A DNA stretch of 64,000 nt, taken from NCBI GenBank assembly GCA_010015675.1, contig ML976992.1, forward strand, positions 369,542 to 433,541. Direction: 5' to 3'. The position numbers and the translations under genes were made by a program. The notes beneath the pieces were generated by a model that was not told the DNA's origin, searched no databases, and worked only from the letters and a program-made list of their open reading frames with translations. Shown here in pieces: positions 1-11,600 of this stretch. The DNA comes from Byssothecium circinans. Taxonomy: Eukaryota > Ascomycota > Dothideomycetes > Pleosporales > Massarinaceae. Positions within the stretch are counted from its first letter, which is position 1, and every line of letters begins with the position of its first letter.

Positions 1-792
1 CGGCCACAAACATCGAAGCAGGGTTCTCATTCTCCACCATCATGTTGGTCGGCACGCTACAAACAATACGGATCCTTGATTAGACCTAGGGTACTAGAAC
101 AGAAGTTTGGGAGCATTTCACCCTCGGAATTTTGGGAAGCTTACCCAAACCTTCAACACACGGCCATACCTACCCCTCCGCATGAAACATTGGCAACAGC
201 GGTCAAGGCCTAACCCATGTCTATCCTCGTGGTGGATGTCCATCATAACTTGCGACTTTGAAGATTTGCCACGTCACAAATTCTACCGCCTTTCGGGCGA
301 GGTGCCTCTACAATCGCTTTGAGAACCTTCCAGTACCTTCCCATAATTTCTACAATCCTCTCACATGTGTCCTTCTTCTTTCGCTTGCGTGTGGCACATC
401 GTCTACGGCACTGTCAACCACACCGTTTTCTAACGCTTCAGTTCCAAGTACCAGGGTTCCGGGCAGCCGCTGCCAAGTTCCACCGGGCGAGAACCTCTAT
501 TTCTGCTCTACTCCACAGCTGCTAGTCGGCACTTACAAACAACGATTCTGCAACCGAAACGCACAGAACCGACATAAATAGATCACGCGGCGACGGATAT
601 CCACTTTGGGCCATGGGACATGAAAAGACCATAGCATCATCGCACCAAAGCTATATACAATAGAGGGCAATGTGGATCATGACCCAAATATAGTAACATA
701 AGTAGGGTGTGTACAAGACCGTCCGGTCGAAGGTGCGGTCATCATCGTAGTCTACGGCAACATTTACACCGTTCAAGTTGGTGTTATGGATA
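1..792. other. Left edge, no supported gene
   Basis: Frame 1 is open from the left edge to a stop at 205-207 (about 68 codons) and could be the tail of a gene cut by the window, but it shows no motif I recognise. The remaining short open frames overlap on several frames and look like chance. The stretch probably holds the 3' flank of the minus-strand gene that ends at 793. Confidence 0.4.
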
Positions 793-1928
793 CTACACAT
801 CATCCTTTCCACTCGTCGCGCTCCTCCAAACCATCCACTCCCTCACCCCCAACAGCGTCGACCAATGAAACCCAAGTCCTATTCTACGAAGGTCATCAAA
901 ATTGACTTTTTCTAACCATCCAAGCTCCTTGGAGCCCTCCCTCAACCTCTCCCTCTCACAGATCACTCTCACCAAATCTTCTAGCCCTTGGTTCCGTTCA
1001 TCCTGCCACTGGACCCGTATTCGCGGCGTGTTCATAATATTAAAGCTGGTGACCCGACGTAGTTCACGTAGCAAATCCATATTCGCGAGGTCGTTACCGT
1101 AAGGTAGGAGGCTGATGGCGAAGATACGGAGGTTGGAGAGATTGATGCCGTAGGCGGAGAGGAAGGTATGGACGTAGTCGACAGTGAGACAATAGGTGCC
1201 GTTCTCTTGTTTGCTTACCAGATCTGAGTTGTTGTGATGGTGAGTTGATGGACAAAGCCTTCTAGTTCCCAATCTGATTCTAGTCGGTCGACTGTCGTCA
1301 AATAGTGGATACAGCTCTTCAGCCGCAGCCGAGTGTTCGGCAATGACGATACGGATCAGTGAGGCGTTAAGAGGGCCTATGATGGAGAGGAAAGGGGCAG
1401 CTGTGCTGATTCCCCGGTTTGTTATTCCTTCTAAAGTTCCAAAAGTCAGTCGCTCACCTATTTCACCAATCCAATCGCAAAAGTAGATAAAATCGACATA
1501 CCGAAATCGAAAATATTCTCTCCGTACAAGACCTGCACCCCTTCATCACGACAACATCTACACGCAAGCAGAATCCCAATATCGATTTTCTTCTGCTGCT
1601 TCTGTGCGCGGCGCGGGCCGCGATGCGTGATGATCAATCGATCATCGGAGACGAGGCGATGGAAGTAGACTGCGAGACGGAGCTCGACTGGGAGGCCGAA
1701 GAAGTTGAATGTATTTGGGCTCTGCCTGTTTCGCTGGACTAATGCTGCGCTATGGCGTTGGCTAGGCGGTGCGATCTGTGGGCGGCACTCTATATATTTT
1801 TAATAATGCATCAGAGGGAAGGGAAAGGGGAATGGGAAGGACTGCTTACTTTGACGGGAGAGGAGCTTGTGTAGTCGCGCTTTTGAAGCTTTGGTCTGGT
1901 GGTTGATAATTTCTTCGGGGGTGCGCAT
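793..1928 (-). CDS. Hypothetical fungal protein, 2EXR/F-box-like N-terminus
   Basis: Three exons on the minus strand: 1928-1850, 1789-1502 and 1430-793, with introns of 60 and 71 bp. Phases match at both joins and give 334 residues. The start ATG at 1928 was chosen because it opens the frame that splices cleanly into exon 2. Exon 2 carries FNFFGLPVELRLAVY followed about 45 residues later by CCRDEGVQVLYGENIFDF. This pairing of a short Leu-Pro-x-Glu-(hydrophobic)-Arg helix with a 'YGEN.F.F' strand is common in fungal proteins of the 2EXR type, a large family without known function. The rest is mixed helix and strand with no catalytic motif. No neighbour suggests a role. The family assignment is pattern recognition; the splice structure is well supported. 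Confidence 0.7.
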
Positions 1929-2953
1929 GCTGGGTGGATGGTGTTTATTTCGTTCTCGTGGTTGATAGTAGGGACGTGTCGTTGTTGTCGAGGGAGGGGA
2001 CTGACTGTGACGCTCGAGAAGTGCCAGCTCTTCGTTGGATGTTTTATGCGTTGAGGTAATCACGTGGTTACGCAGATACCTAGGTAACCTTGGTATTGGG
2101 AGTGCAAGAAGTGAGTATTCACTGCTGCCTGAGTGATGCCTAAGCCAAACGTGCGGCATGAGCCACGTTGCTGTAGAGAAGATGGGTAGTAGGGAGGTAC
2201 TGCTGAAGGTGTTGATGTGTAAAGATGGGGTAGCGGGTCTTTGGCCAAACACATCTAATAACGTAGAGTGTATATCGCGTCTACGGGAGTGAGACGAAGG
2301 ACTCCCGCGCTATGCAGTGATCTGTTTGGGAGAAACGTGTTGGGGGCTAACTTGATTGAGAAGTGGGGTGCGCGCGCGTGTTAACGCGGTGGCACGCGTT
2401 TGGGAATATTACGAAGTCCCGAAGTCCGGGAATTTAAGGCTGAAGGTAGTTCGGATATCTTCAAGGCCTTATGCCGCTTCCGAAATCTTCGCATTCTTTT
2501 CAATGAATTAACTCTGGAATATAAGACTGATAGCAATGCATCCGAACCTGGAACTCTGTACTTCAATTAGGCTAGCGCGTAATCGGCTCAATATGTACCG
2601 ATACCACCTTCCCGACCTCTCCCATCCTGACCACAGGCCTCCCAATGGATAACCGTTGATCTGCACTGCAGTTCCCCTCATCTTAGCACAAAACTGCAAA
2701 CCATCCGCCGTTCTTCCCCTGCCGGACCTTGCTAGCCGTGCTACGGTGCCATGAGATACCAGGCTCCCTCGTGGGTTGGTTAATTACATCATCCCATTGA
2801 GGAACTTTGAGCGGCGGAAGATAACATAAGATGAGGATAAAACCTTCACTTGGAAAACATCTTGCTGCCTGCACCGTGATATTGTCAAGTCTGGCTTTGC
2901 TCGGATTTTCTTACATTTGCTCTGGAAAGAATCAAGAGTCGGGGATTGCAGGA
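1929..2953. other. Intergenic, divergent promoter region
   Basis: This lies between the divergent starts of the 2EXR-like gene and the beta-mannosidase. Several short open frames overlap on the minus strand, but none shows family features. The segment just upstream of 1928 is open in the gene's own frame, so a longer N-terminus starting near 2252 cannot be excluded. I see no RNA gene or repeat. Confidence 0.4.
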
Positions 2954-5900
2954 ATGAGGGGAATGATGCGGAGAAGCACACAAACCATCCTAGCCGCCTC
3001 AATGGCATCAATGGCTTTCGGTCAACAACCGCACGTACTAGATCTGAGCACTGTGGATTGGACGTTAACGACTCCGAACTTTTCGTATATTTCGGTGCCG
3101 GGGAAGGTGCCGTCGCAGGTGCATCTTGATCTTCAAGCTGCAAAGGTGGGCACTTCACTTCCCACACAACAACATATACCCTCGCGGTAGCAAAATCTCG
3201 GGAAATAAGTCAACAACAATACTCCGCAAACCTCATCCACGGGTGATTCAGTCCCTTATACGCACTCTGAATTGCTAAGCTCTAGCGGTGGCGCGAGTTT
3301 TATAGCTGATTTCCCGAGTTTATCTTTTTCTGCGAGAGGTATGCAGCATCGATCTGACGACTTTCTTATAGGTCATCGGAGACCCATTGTACGCTCTAAA
3401 CGAGTTCAATCTTCGCTGGATAGCTTTCTCGAATTGGACGTATACTTCTGCGCCCCTGGCTTCTTTGTGAGTAGGTCCTTGAACGTCCGAGGAGATGGAA
3501 TTAATGTGTTGTAGGAGTGCGAATGCGAGTTCAACATGGCTCGTATTCAACGGCCTGGATACCTTTGCCACGGTCGAATTTTGCGGACAGCATGTGGCGG
3601 CGACGAATAACCAGTTCAGACAGTACTATTTCGATGTGTCGGATGTCATAGCTTCATGCGATAGTCCGGTGCTGAGTGTCAATTTTGGAAGCGCTCCGAT
3701 TATTGCGAATGCTACTGCGGCACTTCCGGGTCAGAACTGTACGTGTATTCCCCTTTGGTGTATCCTAGAACAAACTCTATCAGGTGCTCCCAGGATGCAC
3801 CTCACTGGTGCCTATTCACACCTGAGCTACGCAGCGGCTAATTGCCTTATACAGCATGGCCGTTTGGTGTCCAACAACTGTACGAGTTCCCGAATCGAGA
3901 ATTTATCCGCAAAGAGCAGAGCGATTTCGGCTGGGACTGGGGTCCGGCTTTTGCACCTGCGGGCATCTGGCAACCCGCCTCCGTTGTTCAACTCCCTCCG
4001 TCAAATGTTTACATTCGCAATACTCTAGTTGATGTCTATCGAGAAGGGCAGATGAATTTCTTCCCGCCAGACCAGACGAAGGACTGGGTACTGAATGCTA
4101 GCATCGACTACATCGGATCGCTACCTTCTGGTGCAGTCCTGGACTATAAGATAGAAAGAGGAAATGGTGCAACGATCTTGAGCGGCAGTTTGAACAATAC
4201 TGCTTCAGGGAATGGTAGAATTACGGGCAGCGTTACGATACCAAAGAATGCTGTCGAGCTTTGGTGGCCTGTTGGTATGGGACCACAGACGCTCTACAAT
4301 CTGACTTTGAGCATTGTCAGCAGTCAAAACATCACGATAGCGTCAGTGACCAAGCGCGTCGGATTCCGTACAATATTCAACAACCAGACACCAGTCTCTC
4401 AGGAACAGATTGACCTCGGTGTTGCGCCTGGCGCGAATTGGCATTTTGAGATCAACGACCACGAATTCTACGCCAAAGGCTCAAACTTCATCCCTCCGGA
4501 CCCATTTTGGCCAACGGTAACGAAAGACCGCCTACGCATACTTTTCGATAGTGTCATCGATGGCAACCAAAACATGTTGCGTGTCTGGTCATCGGGAGCT
4601 TATTCGCCGGACTTCATGTACGACCTTGCGGATGAGATGGGCATTCTATTGTGGAGCGAATTCGAATTCGGCTGCGCATTATATCCGGTAGATGAAGCGT
4701 TCTTGGAGAATGTTGCTCATGAAGTTGAGTATCAGGTGCGACGGGTCAACCACCACCCCTCGCTCGCGTACTGGGCGGGTGGCAATGAGCTGGAAAACCT
4801 GGAGCTGCCTTTAGCCAACAAGTCCGACCCATCGCAGTACCCGCGATTGCTGAAGGAGTATGAGACGTTGTTTCTGGATACCATTGCTCCGATTGTACTT
4901 GGTAACAGTCGGAGTATCTCGTACTCTCCCTCGAGCACGACGAATGGATGGCAGAGCTTAGATTTTTCGAAACGACAGCCGATCACTCAGCGATATAACA
5001 ACCTTACAGCGGGATCGATCTATGGCAATACAGGTAAGCATCTCAAGTTATCTCGGTGCATCAGTATTAACGAGTTTCAGATCATTACAACTACAAGCCT
5101 GACCAAGCTTTCAACCTCTCTACCAATCCGATTGGGCGTTTCGCCAACGAATTCGGCTATCATAGCATGCCTTCTCTCCAGAGCTGGCAACAAGCCGTCC
5201 ACCCCGAAGATCTATCCTTTAATTCCACCGTCGTGATGCTCCGCGACCACCATCCTCCCGCTGGCAGCATGAACACGTCCAACATCTACAACGCGTCGAT
5301 TGGCCAAGGCCAAATGACCATGTCCGCTCAGCTCTACTACCCCGTCCCCAACAAAACCGATTCGCTCGCCAATTTCTCAGCGTGGTGCCACACGACGCAA
5401 ATCTTCCAAGCGGACTTCTACAAGTCCCAGATCGAATTCTACCGGAGGGGAAGCGCGCTGCCTGAACGCCAGCTCGGCTCCCTATACTGGCAATTAGAAG
5501 ATCAGTGGCAAGCGCCCACCTGGTCCGGCATCGAGTACGACGGACGCTGGAAAGTGCTGCATTATGTGGCGAAAGATATCTACGAGCCTGTCATCATCGC
5601 CTCCTTCCTTAACATTTCTAATCATGACTTTGAGGTCTGGGTTGTTTCTGATCTCTGGTCAAGTGTTACAGCGAAAGTCAACCTGGCTTGGTACGATTAT
5701 TCCGGCAAACAGCTTGATTCCAAACCCACCGTCTCACAGAACGTCTCCATCGGCGCGTTGAATGGCACACAGATCCTCTCTTCCAACCTAGACACCCTAC
5801 TCGCTGGCCGCGATCCCGCAAATGCACTCCTCGCCATGGAAGTCTCTACCCAAGGTGCCCTACCGAATTCCAACACCACACGCTCTTTCACGCACAAGAA

Positions 5901-6189
5901 TTGGTTCCACGCCACAGCGCTATCGAATTCCAGCCTTGTGGATCCGGGCTTGGAGCTCAGTCACTCGAACGAGACGTCGACGTTCACTGTCAAAGCGACG
6001 AAGGGGGTTGCGGCGTGGGTATGGCTTGATTATCCCTCGGGCGCAGTGCTGAACTTTGATGCGAATTCGTTCTGGCTCTTGCCGGGGGAGGCAAAGGAGG
6101 TGGGGTACAAGGTTAAGAGCGATACAACGGGTGGGAAGTGGAGGGATGGGGTAACAGTGAGGAGTTTATGGGATAACAACGTGCGATGA
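2954..6189 (+). CDS. Secreted beta-mannosidase, glycoside hydrolase family 2
   Basis: Predicted to release terminal beta-mannose from manno-oligosaccharides outside the cell. There are five exons: 2954-3145, 3372-3466, 3515-3738, 3855-5033 and 5081-6189. All phases match, giving 932 residues, the usual length for fungal family 2A beta-mannosidases. Residues 1-23 form a signal peptide ([20 protein letters not shown]). The N-terminal beta-sandwich contains [20 protein letters not shown] and [38 protein letters not shown] is a family hallmark. The acid/base Glu is about residue 482 in [10 protein letters not shown], and the nucleophile is about residue 587 in [16 protein letters not shown]. Many N-x-S/T sites fit secretion. 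Intron 1 is 226 bp, far longer than the others, because it contains an inverted-repeat element at 3179-3339. An alternative upstream in-frame ATG at 2831 would bury the signal peptide, so 2954 or 2963 is preferred. Confidence 0.95.
3179..3339. mobile_element. MITE-like inverted-repeat element, copy 1, in mannosidase intron 1
   Basis: The left end reads CCCTCGCGGTAGCAAAATCT and continues CGGGAAATAAG. The right end, read on the other strand, has a diverged version of the same arm (CTCGCAG...CTCGGGAAATCAGC). TA dinucleotides flank both ends (3177-3178 and 3340-3341), consistent with a TA target duplication. The length of 161 bp nearly equals a second copy at 17938-18096 (159 bp), and their left arms are almost identical for about 27 bp. 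It has no coding capacity. Removing it and one TA leaves an intron of 63 bp, the normal size here. A non-autonomous Tc1/mariner-type element is inferred from the TA flanks only. Confidence 0.7.
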
Positions 6190-6550
6190 GGGTAGTTAGT
6201 AGTTAGTGAAGATATCGATGCTGTGTATAGATGATTAAAACATCGGCCATAATGTCTTAAACAACTTCCAAAAGGTCTACAGCTAAATATTCAAATAACA
6301 ATGAGAAGGAAGCCAACCAGGGGTGTATACAAGTAGATTTCTTTCGCAATTGCCAGTGACCGAGTAAGTCATCGCTGGACAAGCTACATGTAAGCCCTAG
6401 TCTATAAAACAAAGTAAACAAATCGACAACATGAAAAAGAAGATCAAAATCGAACTCAAACCCCTCTCACCAGTCCTGCCTCACCTAAACACTCGCCGTC
6501 CGCAATCACCCTTCCACATCTCTCCCCAACCGCCTCATTCATAAAGGCAC
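6190..6550. other. Convergent 3' flanks
   Basis: This 361-bp gap lies between the ends of the mannosidase and the small secreted protein gene. It is probably shared 3' untranslated sequence. I see no gene, repeat or RNA in it. Confidence 0.5.
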
Positions 6551-6996
6551 TTAGCTGCAGAACCCAATATTAACACTGACCTGCGACGTCGTCCAGGACC
6601 CGCCATCCTTCTTCCCCAAGCACTTGTTAATAATATCCTCTGTCCTCTCGTCAGCAAACCATCTCCTCACCCAATATCTTCCTCCTGCCCTCTTCATCCC
6701 CCTCTCGCCACCACCTCGTCCAAAAAGGAGCACTCACCAGTGGAATCCCAGCACTGCTGCTGGCTCGCAAAAGCGCCCGAGTGGGAAAACTTCGCGGAGA
6801 ACCCGTTGTTATCATTGTACGTCTTCTCCTGGTAAGAACCGCTCCAGTTCTGCGTACAGAACCACTCGCGGAACTGCCAGATGCCGCTTTTTGTGACGCA
6901 GCGGCGGTTGCTGTTGCCGCCTTGGGCGTAGCACTCCGCGGCGTTGGCGGTGGAGGCGGCGGTAAGGAGGACGAGGGCGGGGGCGGTGAACTTCAT
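6551..6996 (-). CDS. Small secreted cysteine-rich protein (candidate effector)
   Basis: Two exons, 6996-6738 and 6639-6551, with a 98-bp GT/AG intron; phases match and give 115 residues. Residues 1-19 (MKFTAPALVLLTAASTANA) are a clear signal peptide ending in an A-N-A cleavage site. The mature chain has six cysteines at about 22, 33, 47, 82, 93 and 114, an even number that fits three disulfides, and is rich in Trp, Ser, Asn and Gln. I recognise no named family. Size, secretion and cysteine content match the small secreted proteins that plant-associated and other fungi use outside the cell, so an effector or antimicrobial role is a hypothesis only. A TATA-like box lies 121-127 bp upstream of the start. 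The 3' splice site was chosen because it alone keeps the terminal cysteines in frame. Confidence 0.75.
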
Positions 6997-8176
6997 TTTG
7001 GTTTGGTGGTTGGTGGTGGGTGGTTAAGATGGAGTTGGAAAGTAAATTTTGGAAGTGGTTGTGGGGCTGGAGATGAGTGTTGTGGTGGATGGATTGAGAG
7101 GTTGGGACGAGTGAGGTTTTATAGTTTTTGAAGTAGAGAGTTTGATATTGCCTTCATACTGTGCTGGGATCTATAAACACCCAAAGAAGGTATCGAGCAC
7201 GACGGTGTTGATGATTGTCGCATTCGCTGCCGTAAATGGCATATGTGACGTTGCCGTGCGCGCTGGACATCTTGCACTAGTCCTTCAAGAGACTAACAGG
7301 ACCTCAGTCATCCATCAGTAAGCTGGTTCTCTGTCCTAGGTCATATGTCGTGTCTTTGAGAACGGGCGGAGACGTAAGAGTACATACCCAAGGTGTGGTT
7401 CACACTCCAAATCCACCGTCCCGTAGGTTACGAGTCGTAAAACGTTGCTAGAAGGTTAAACACGTAGTCGTCTGAAGTTGGAAATCCCGTGCTTTACTAT
7501 AGGAGTGGACGTTCACTCTTTACTATTGACCTTACTTTAGCGAGAGAGAGCTGGGGAGACTTGATTTGACTGAAAGCTGCCATAGTTACGCGGGATGTCG
7601 GACGCTGTACCCTGTGGGGCACGAAAGCCAGCGAGGCTGAGAAGCTGAATTAGTGTACAGATCTACGCGCAAATATCCCTTTCTCTCAAGAATAGTCTTA
7701 CCCTGTCCGACCCAAATTCTCCATGGAGTTAGGAAAAGAGTAAACGCCAAGCCATATTACCTGGGGTGACTCTTATATACAACGACGGAGGTAAGCCGTA
7801 GCATTGGCATTAGGCCGCATGTTGTTGGTCGTTGATGAGTAACATCGAAATAAAGTGAAAAACACAAGCGAAAAAGAAGGTGACTGCAGTGAGATTTTAC
7901 GAAGACTAAGAGATCATATGATTTGATGACGTCAGTTTGGCGCAGATTTTGGGTAACATGTTCCGAATGCATAGAAGGTATGGACTTGAATTACTCTTGA
8001 AACTGCTTGTCTCAGTCATATAATCTCCCTCTCTGTCCTCACGAGCCATCTCATAGGGATCATCTAGATGCAATCGTGTTTGTCCTTAGCTCAACATTCG
8101 TCATCGAAGTTTAGCTCTTGGAACGCGCTGAAGCGGGCTTGCTTTTTCTTGCATTTCGCAAGTGAATCACAATAAG
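6997..8176. other. Intergenic, upstream of small secreted protein
   Basis: Apart from the TATA-like box at 7117-7123, I see no gene with codon continuity, no tRNA and no obvious repeat. Open frames here are short and equally frequent on both strands. Confidence 0.4.
7117..7123 (-). promoter_or_regulatory. TATA-like box upstream of small secreted protein
   Basis: TATAAAA on the minus strand, about 121-127 bp before the ATG at 6996, inside a sequence that is otherwise CA- and CT-rich on that strand. The placement suits a core promoter of a regulated secreted-protein gene. It is assigned by motif only. Confidence 0.4.
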
Positions 8177-8619
8177 TCACAGCGTCCCAGTAAAGGATGG
8201 AAAAGGACATTGGCTTTGGTTTTGATAAGTGAAAGATAGATCCACCGTCGACGACGTCATATCCTTTCCTGGAATTTCAACAATCTCGCTATACACCACA
8301 TCGCAGAATCCCGCCAACTTCACAAAATCCAAGCCCTGCCGCGAAACAGTCATACACAATCGGTATCCCTCGCAGAGAACACGCGTAAATAAAGGAAAGC
8401 AACGTGCACATACTATACCTACCATCACCTGCCTAATAATCAGCCTGCAAACCTGACGCAGCTTTTCAGCATTCCAGCCCATACTCCTCATGAGATTATC
8501 ATCGATATGGGAGGCTGTCCTGAGAACTCGTTTTTGCGTCTCCCCCGATAGCGCGTTATGAAACGATATTTGAGGGCGGCGATGCCAAAGATCTTATCTA
8601 CAAAGCTCAAAGAGCGAAC
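8177..8619 (-). pseudogene. Degraded coding-like patch, unknown family
   Basis: On the minus strand a frame starting just after a good 3' splice site (GGAACAG at about 8620) reads VRSLSFVDKIFGIAALKYRF. The protein-like signal then continues in a different frame as HNALSGETQKRVLRTASHID and on through SMGWNAEKLRQVCRLIIRQ. The open frame ends at 8177. The switch between two plausible frames within about 15 bases suggests a frameshift, and an intron-like GT...AG stretch may interrupt the last part. The leucine-rich, F-box-tail-like feel is weak. It may be a broken gene or a coincidence. Confidence 0.22.
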
Positions 8620-11600
8620 CTGTTCCTATAACATCCAGAGCAATTGAGCGGCGTCAAGATTTCATAGATTGAGTGCGTCTGTAACATAACTTAATAAGGA
8701 AAGAGAAGGAAGATTGGGGCCTGCTCCTCGTGAGTGTATTGGATGTGAGGATGTACTTCTCCTCTGCAAGGAAGGTTAGCATTTGCTTCACGGTTTGCGA
8801 GAATTTGCGAAATGATAATCTGACCAGAGGAAAGAGTTTTTTGAAACAAGATTAGAGTATTTGGAGAGGTTAAATAGATGAGAATGGATTACTTGAAGAT
8901 AGTATCTAAGCTTTCCTATGAGAATATAATGCCAGTGTGTAACTTGAGCAAGAAGCTTGCGCTACACTGCGAATCTACAACAAGCGTAAAGGTAACCGGC
9001 ACCACAGATGTAGTGACCACAAGAACCAGAGACTCGAAACGCGATCCCGATGCCGTACACAGACTAGGCTGGCAGATATATACTATGGGTTCATTTCCAT
9101 TCCTTGAGCTGCATCAGCATTGCAACTCTCAATCTCAAACTCATCAACTGATATCCCTCATCACGGACGTAGATCCAACAGATTTCTAAAGTACATCAAA
9201 GAAAACGCACAATCGTACATCAAAGTAAGCCCGCGGATCTCTAGCGATCCCATTACACCGCATTATCACCGTCTCAGTGATCCATCAAGCGGCAACACAG
9301 ACCTGCTACAATCTCCTCATCCGCGTAACCGACATATACACTGCATACTGTAGCCCACATCCTTTGAGTATGTACAATTGAGAACGCCTACAGTGGAATT
9401 CCTATGATCCACAGCGGTCTTGATACTTCCTCTTGTCAATCGCCTTCGCTCAATTGACACGTTACAACATTTCGCTCAGATGACCGTCTTCTAAATCGAG
9501 CAATTGAACTGTGCCGCAGCGCTTAATAGATGAGCCCACCATCTCAAGACTCCAAAATCGGGTATCAAGCGACGCACAGCAGAGTAATCCTCGACAATCT
9601 CATCTGAAGTAAGACCTCGCGAGGCCCGCCTGCCAACTCCGTCATGCCATGCCGCTGACTGTGCCGTACCTACATGTCGATATTTCTATTTCTCTCATCA
9701 GCAAATATGCAACTGCATCAAAACTACTGTCGTGCACCCACACCTTTGACCGTATCAAGCTAGGATCCAACAACTCCGCGTATGGTGCTGCAGCTTCGCC
9801 TCGCTTCTGCAGCCATACATTGGCCTTGTACTTCCGCACCTTACATTAATACCCCTCCCAACCACCGCTATAATAAGTAAACGTCGCGTCTTGCAATTCC
9901 CTAGTCCGCACGCCGTGCATGAACAGAACCGCAGCGCTGCCCGACGTCGTACACTACGACTCAGATTTGTTGTGGCCGTCTTGTGTAGCTTCGGGAGACA
10001 CGATGGGGTTTCGTAGACCGAAAGCGTCGGGCCGGGCTGGTGTTCGTCGGCCTGCCATGTTCCGATGGTGTGGTTGGAAGGACTGTCGACTTGATAATAT
10101 TAAACTAAAGAAGGAAAGGTTGGGGCAGGGGAAGACGACTAATAAAGAAGTTCAGCCGCAGGGCGCCTAAACGATGTGAGGTGATCACCGGCACGTGCAT
10201 AGCGTGCGAGCAGGGAACCCCGCTTTAGATCTGGGCTTTGTCAGTTTCGATTGGAGGGGTATGATGATCGTGAACCATTATGTCGCAGAGGTACTTCCTG
10301 TATGCAGGACGTGTGTCAAGCAAAGTATCTTTCGACGCGGGGAAAGTACTGCGTGAATTGCTGACGTACAAGTGACCTTCTTTCTCTGAAAGAAGGTTCC
10401 TGGATGTCTAATGAGACACCTCAGCGTTTCACACTCGGCAGAATGACGAACATGGCGGAGAAAGGCCAAAGCTTGCCCGCAAGTCTCAAGACCACAGCAG
10501 ACGCATGAAGAAACTCCACATCACATCGTCACCGTTAAACAGTCCTTCCATCCATCCATCACGGAAAGAACGGACCTATTACGAGGAGTGTCGCGAGCAA
10601 GGCTCGGCGCTTAACGCTCTACAGGAATAATAGACGCAATCCGTGCCGATATCTATGCCTTGCAGCAGAGACGTGAGAAGTCGAAGAAATGTCCTGCTGA
10701 CCCGGGACCGAGTCTGCACCCATAGGGCCCTGCCAAGACCCGAGCGGGATTGGTCCACATTCCTGACCTGTCAAGATCTCACTTTCATCGGCCGCCGCCG
10801 AAGAATGCAAGTATGGCCATTGTTGTGTCATCATCACAAGCAAGGTTGAAGAGAGGTTGGGAATGCGGAGAAGAACGAGCTTGTGACCTCACTCTCATCA
10901 TCGCCCAGCCACCTCAATTCCATGCTTTGGCCATTATTTCCTTGGTGTTGAGAACTAGTCTCCCCCCTCTGTGGGGTAACAAGTGGGCTGTCAGGATTCA
11001 ACTCTCGGTTGGCATTCGTCATGGTTTCTGTCTTGGGTACGGGACGAGCGAAAGTGCGGTAGGGTGCGGATGCAGGCGTGGGCGTTGTTTCGAAACACTC
11101 GGGCCAGGAGCTTTCACGATTGGCTGGCCCGCGCATGAACGGGTGCGAACCGCCTGGAGTTATCGCGCGGACGTCGTACCCTTGCTTGGCCTGATTGTTG
11201 AGGAAGGTTTGACTTTAGGCAAAGTGTGGAGATGGTATTGGCGGTTACTGTAAAGAGATGGAAGTGTGGCACGGAATGGGCCTAAATGCGGAACGAGCCA
11301 TGGGAGGAATGTGACACCTTCGAGAACTCGAGGTCATCTGCTAGTTGCAAAAGTGAATGTCGTACACCAATGCTTGGTTCGCAAGCGCTCAGTTAATTCA
11401 GAGCGTGAGTATCACCGCTGTAACACGAATGGTTCCTATCGAATGCCATGAAGAGAACTGCCGGTAGCCACTATATCAGCTGGCACACCCTCGGACCGTG
11501 TCTGCAACCCTAATGAGGGGATTTGTCTGGGTGTGGTCCTTGCCAGCGGGTTTGTATAATCGTGACACAGTAACTGCGTCCCGCTCGTCCGTCCCAGCCG

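Noticed and set aside
20..550. Similar strings near 50-80 and 525-550 (TCGGCAC..TACAAACAA) as a direct repeat
   Set aside because: The match is short and gapped and could be chance.
10750..11253. 167-codon plus-strand frame
   Set aside because: It is opposed by a 100-codon frame on the other strand and shows no recognisable motif.
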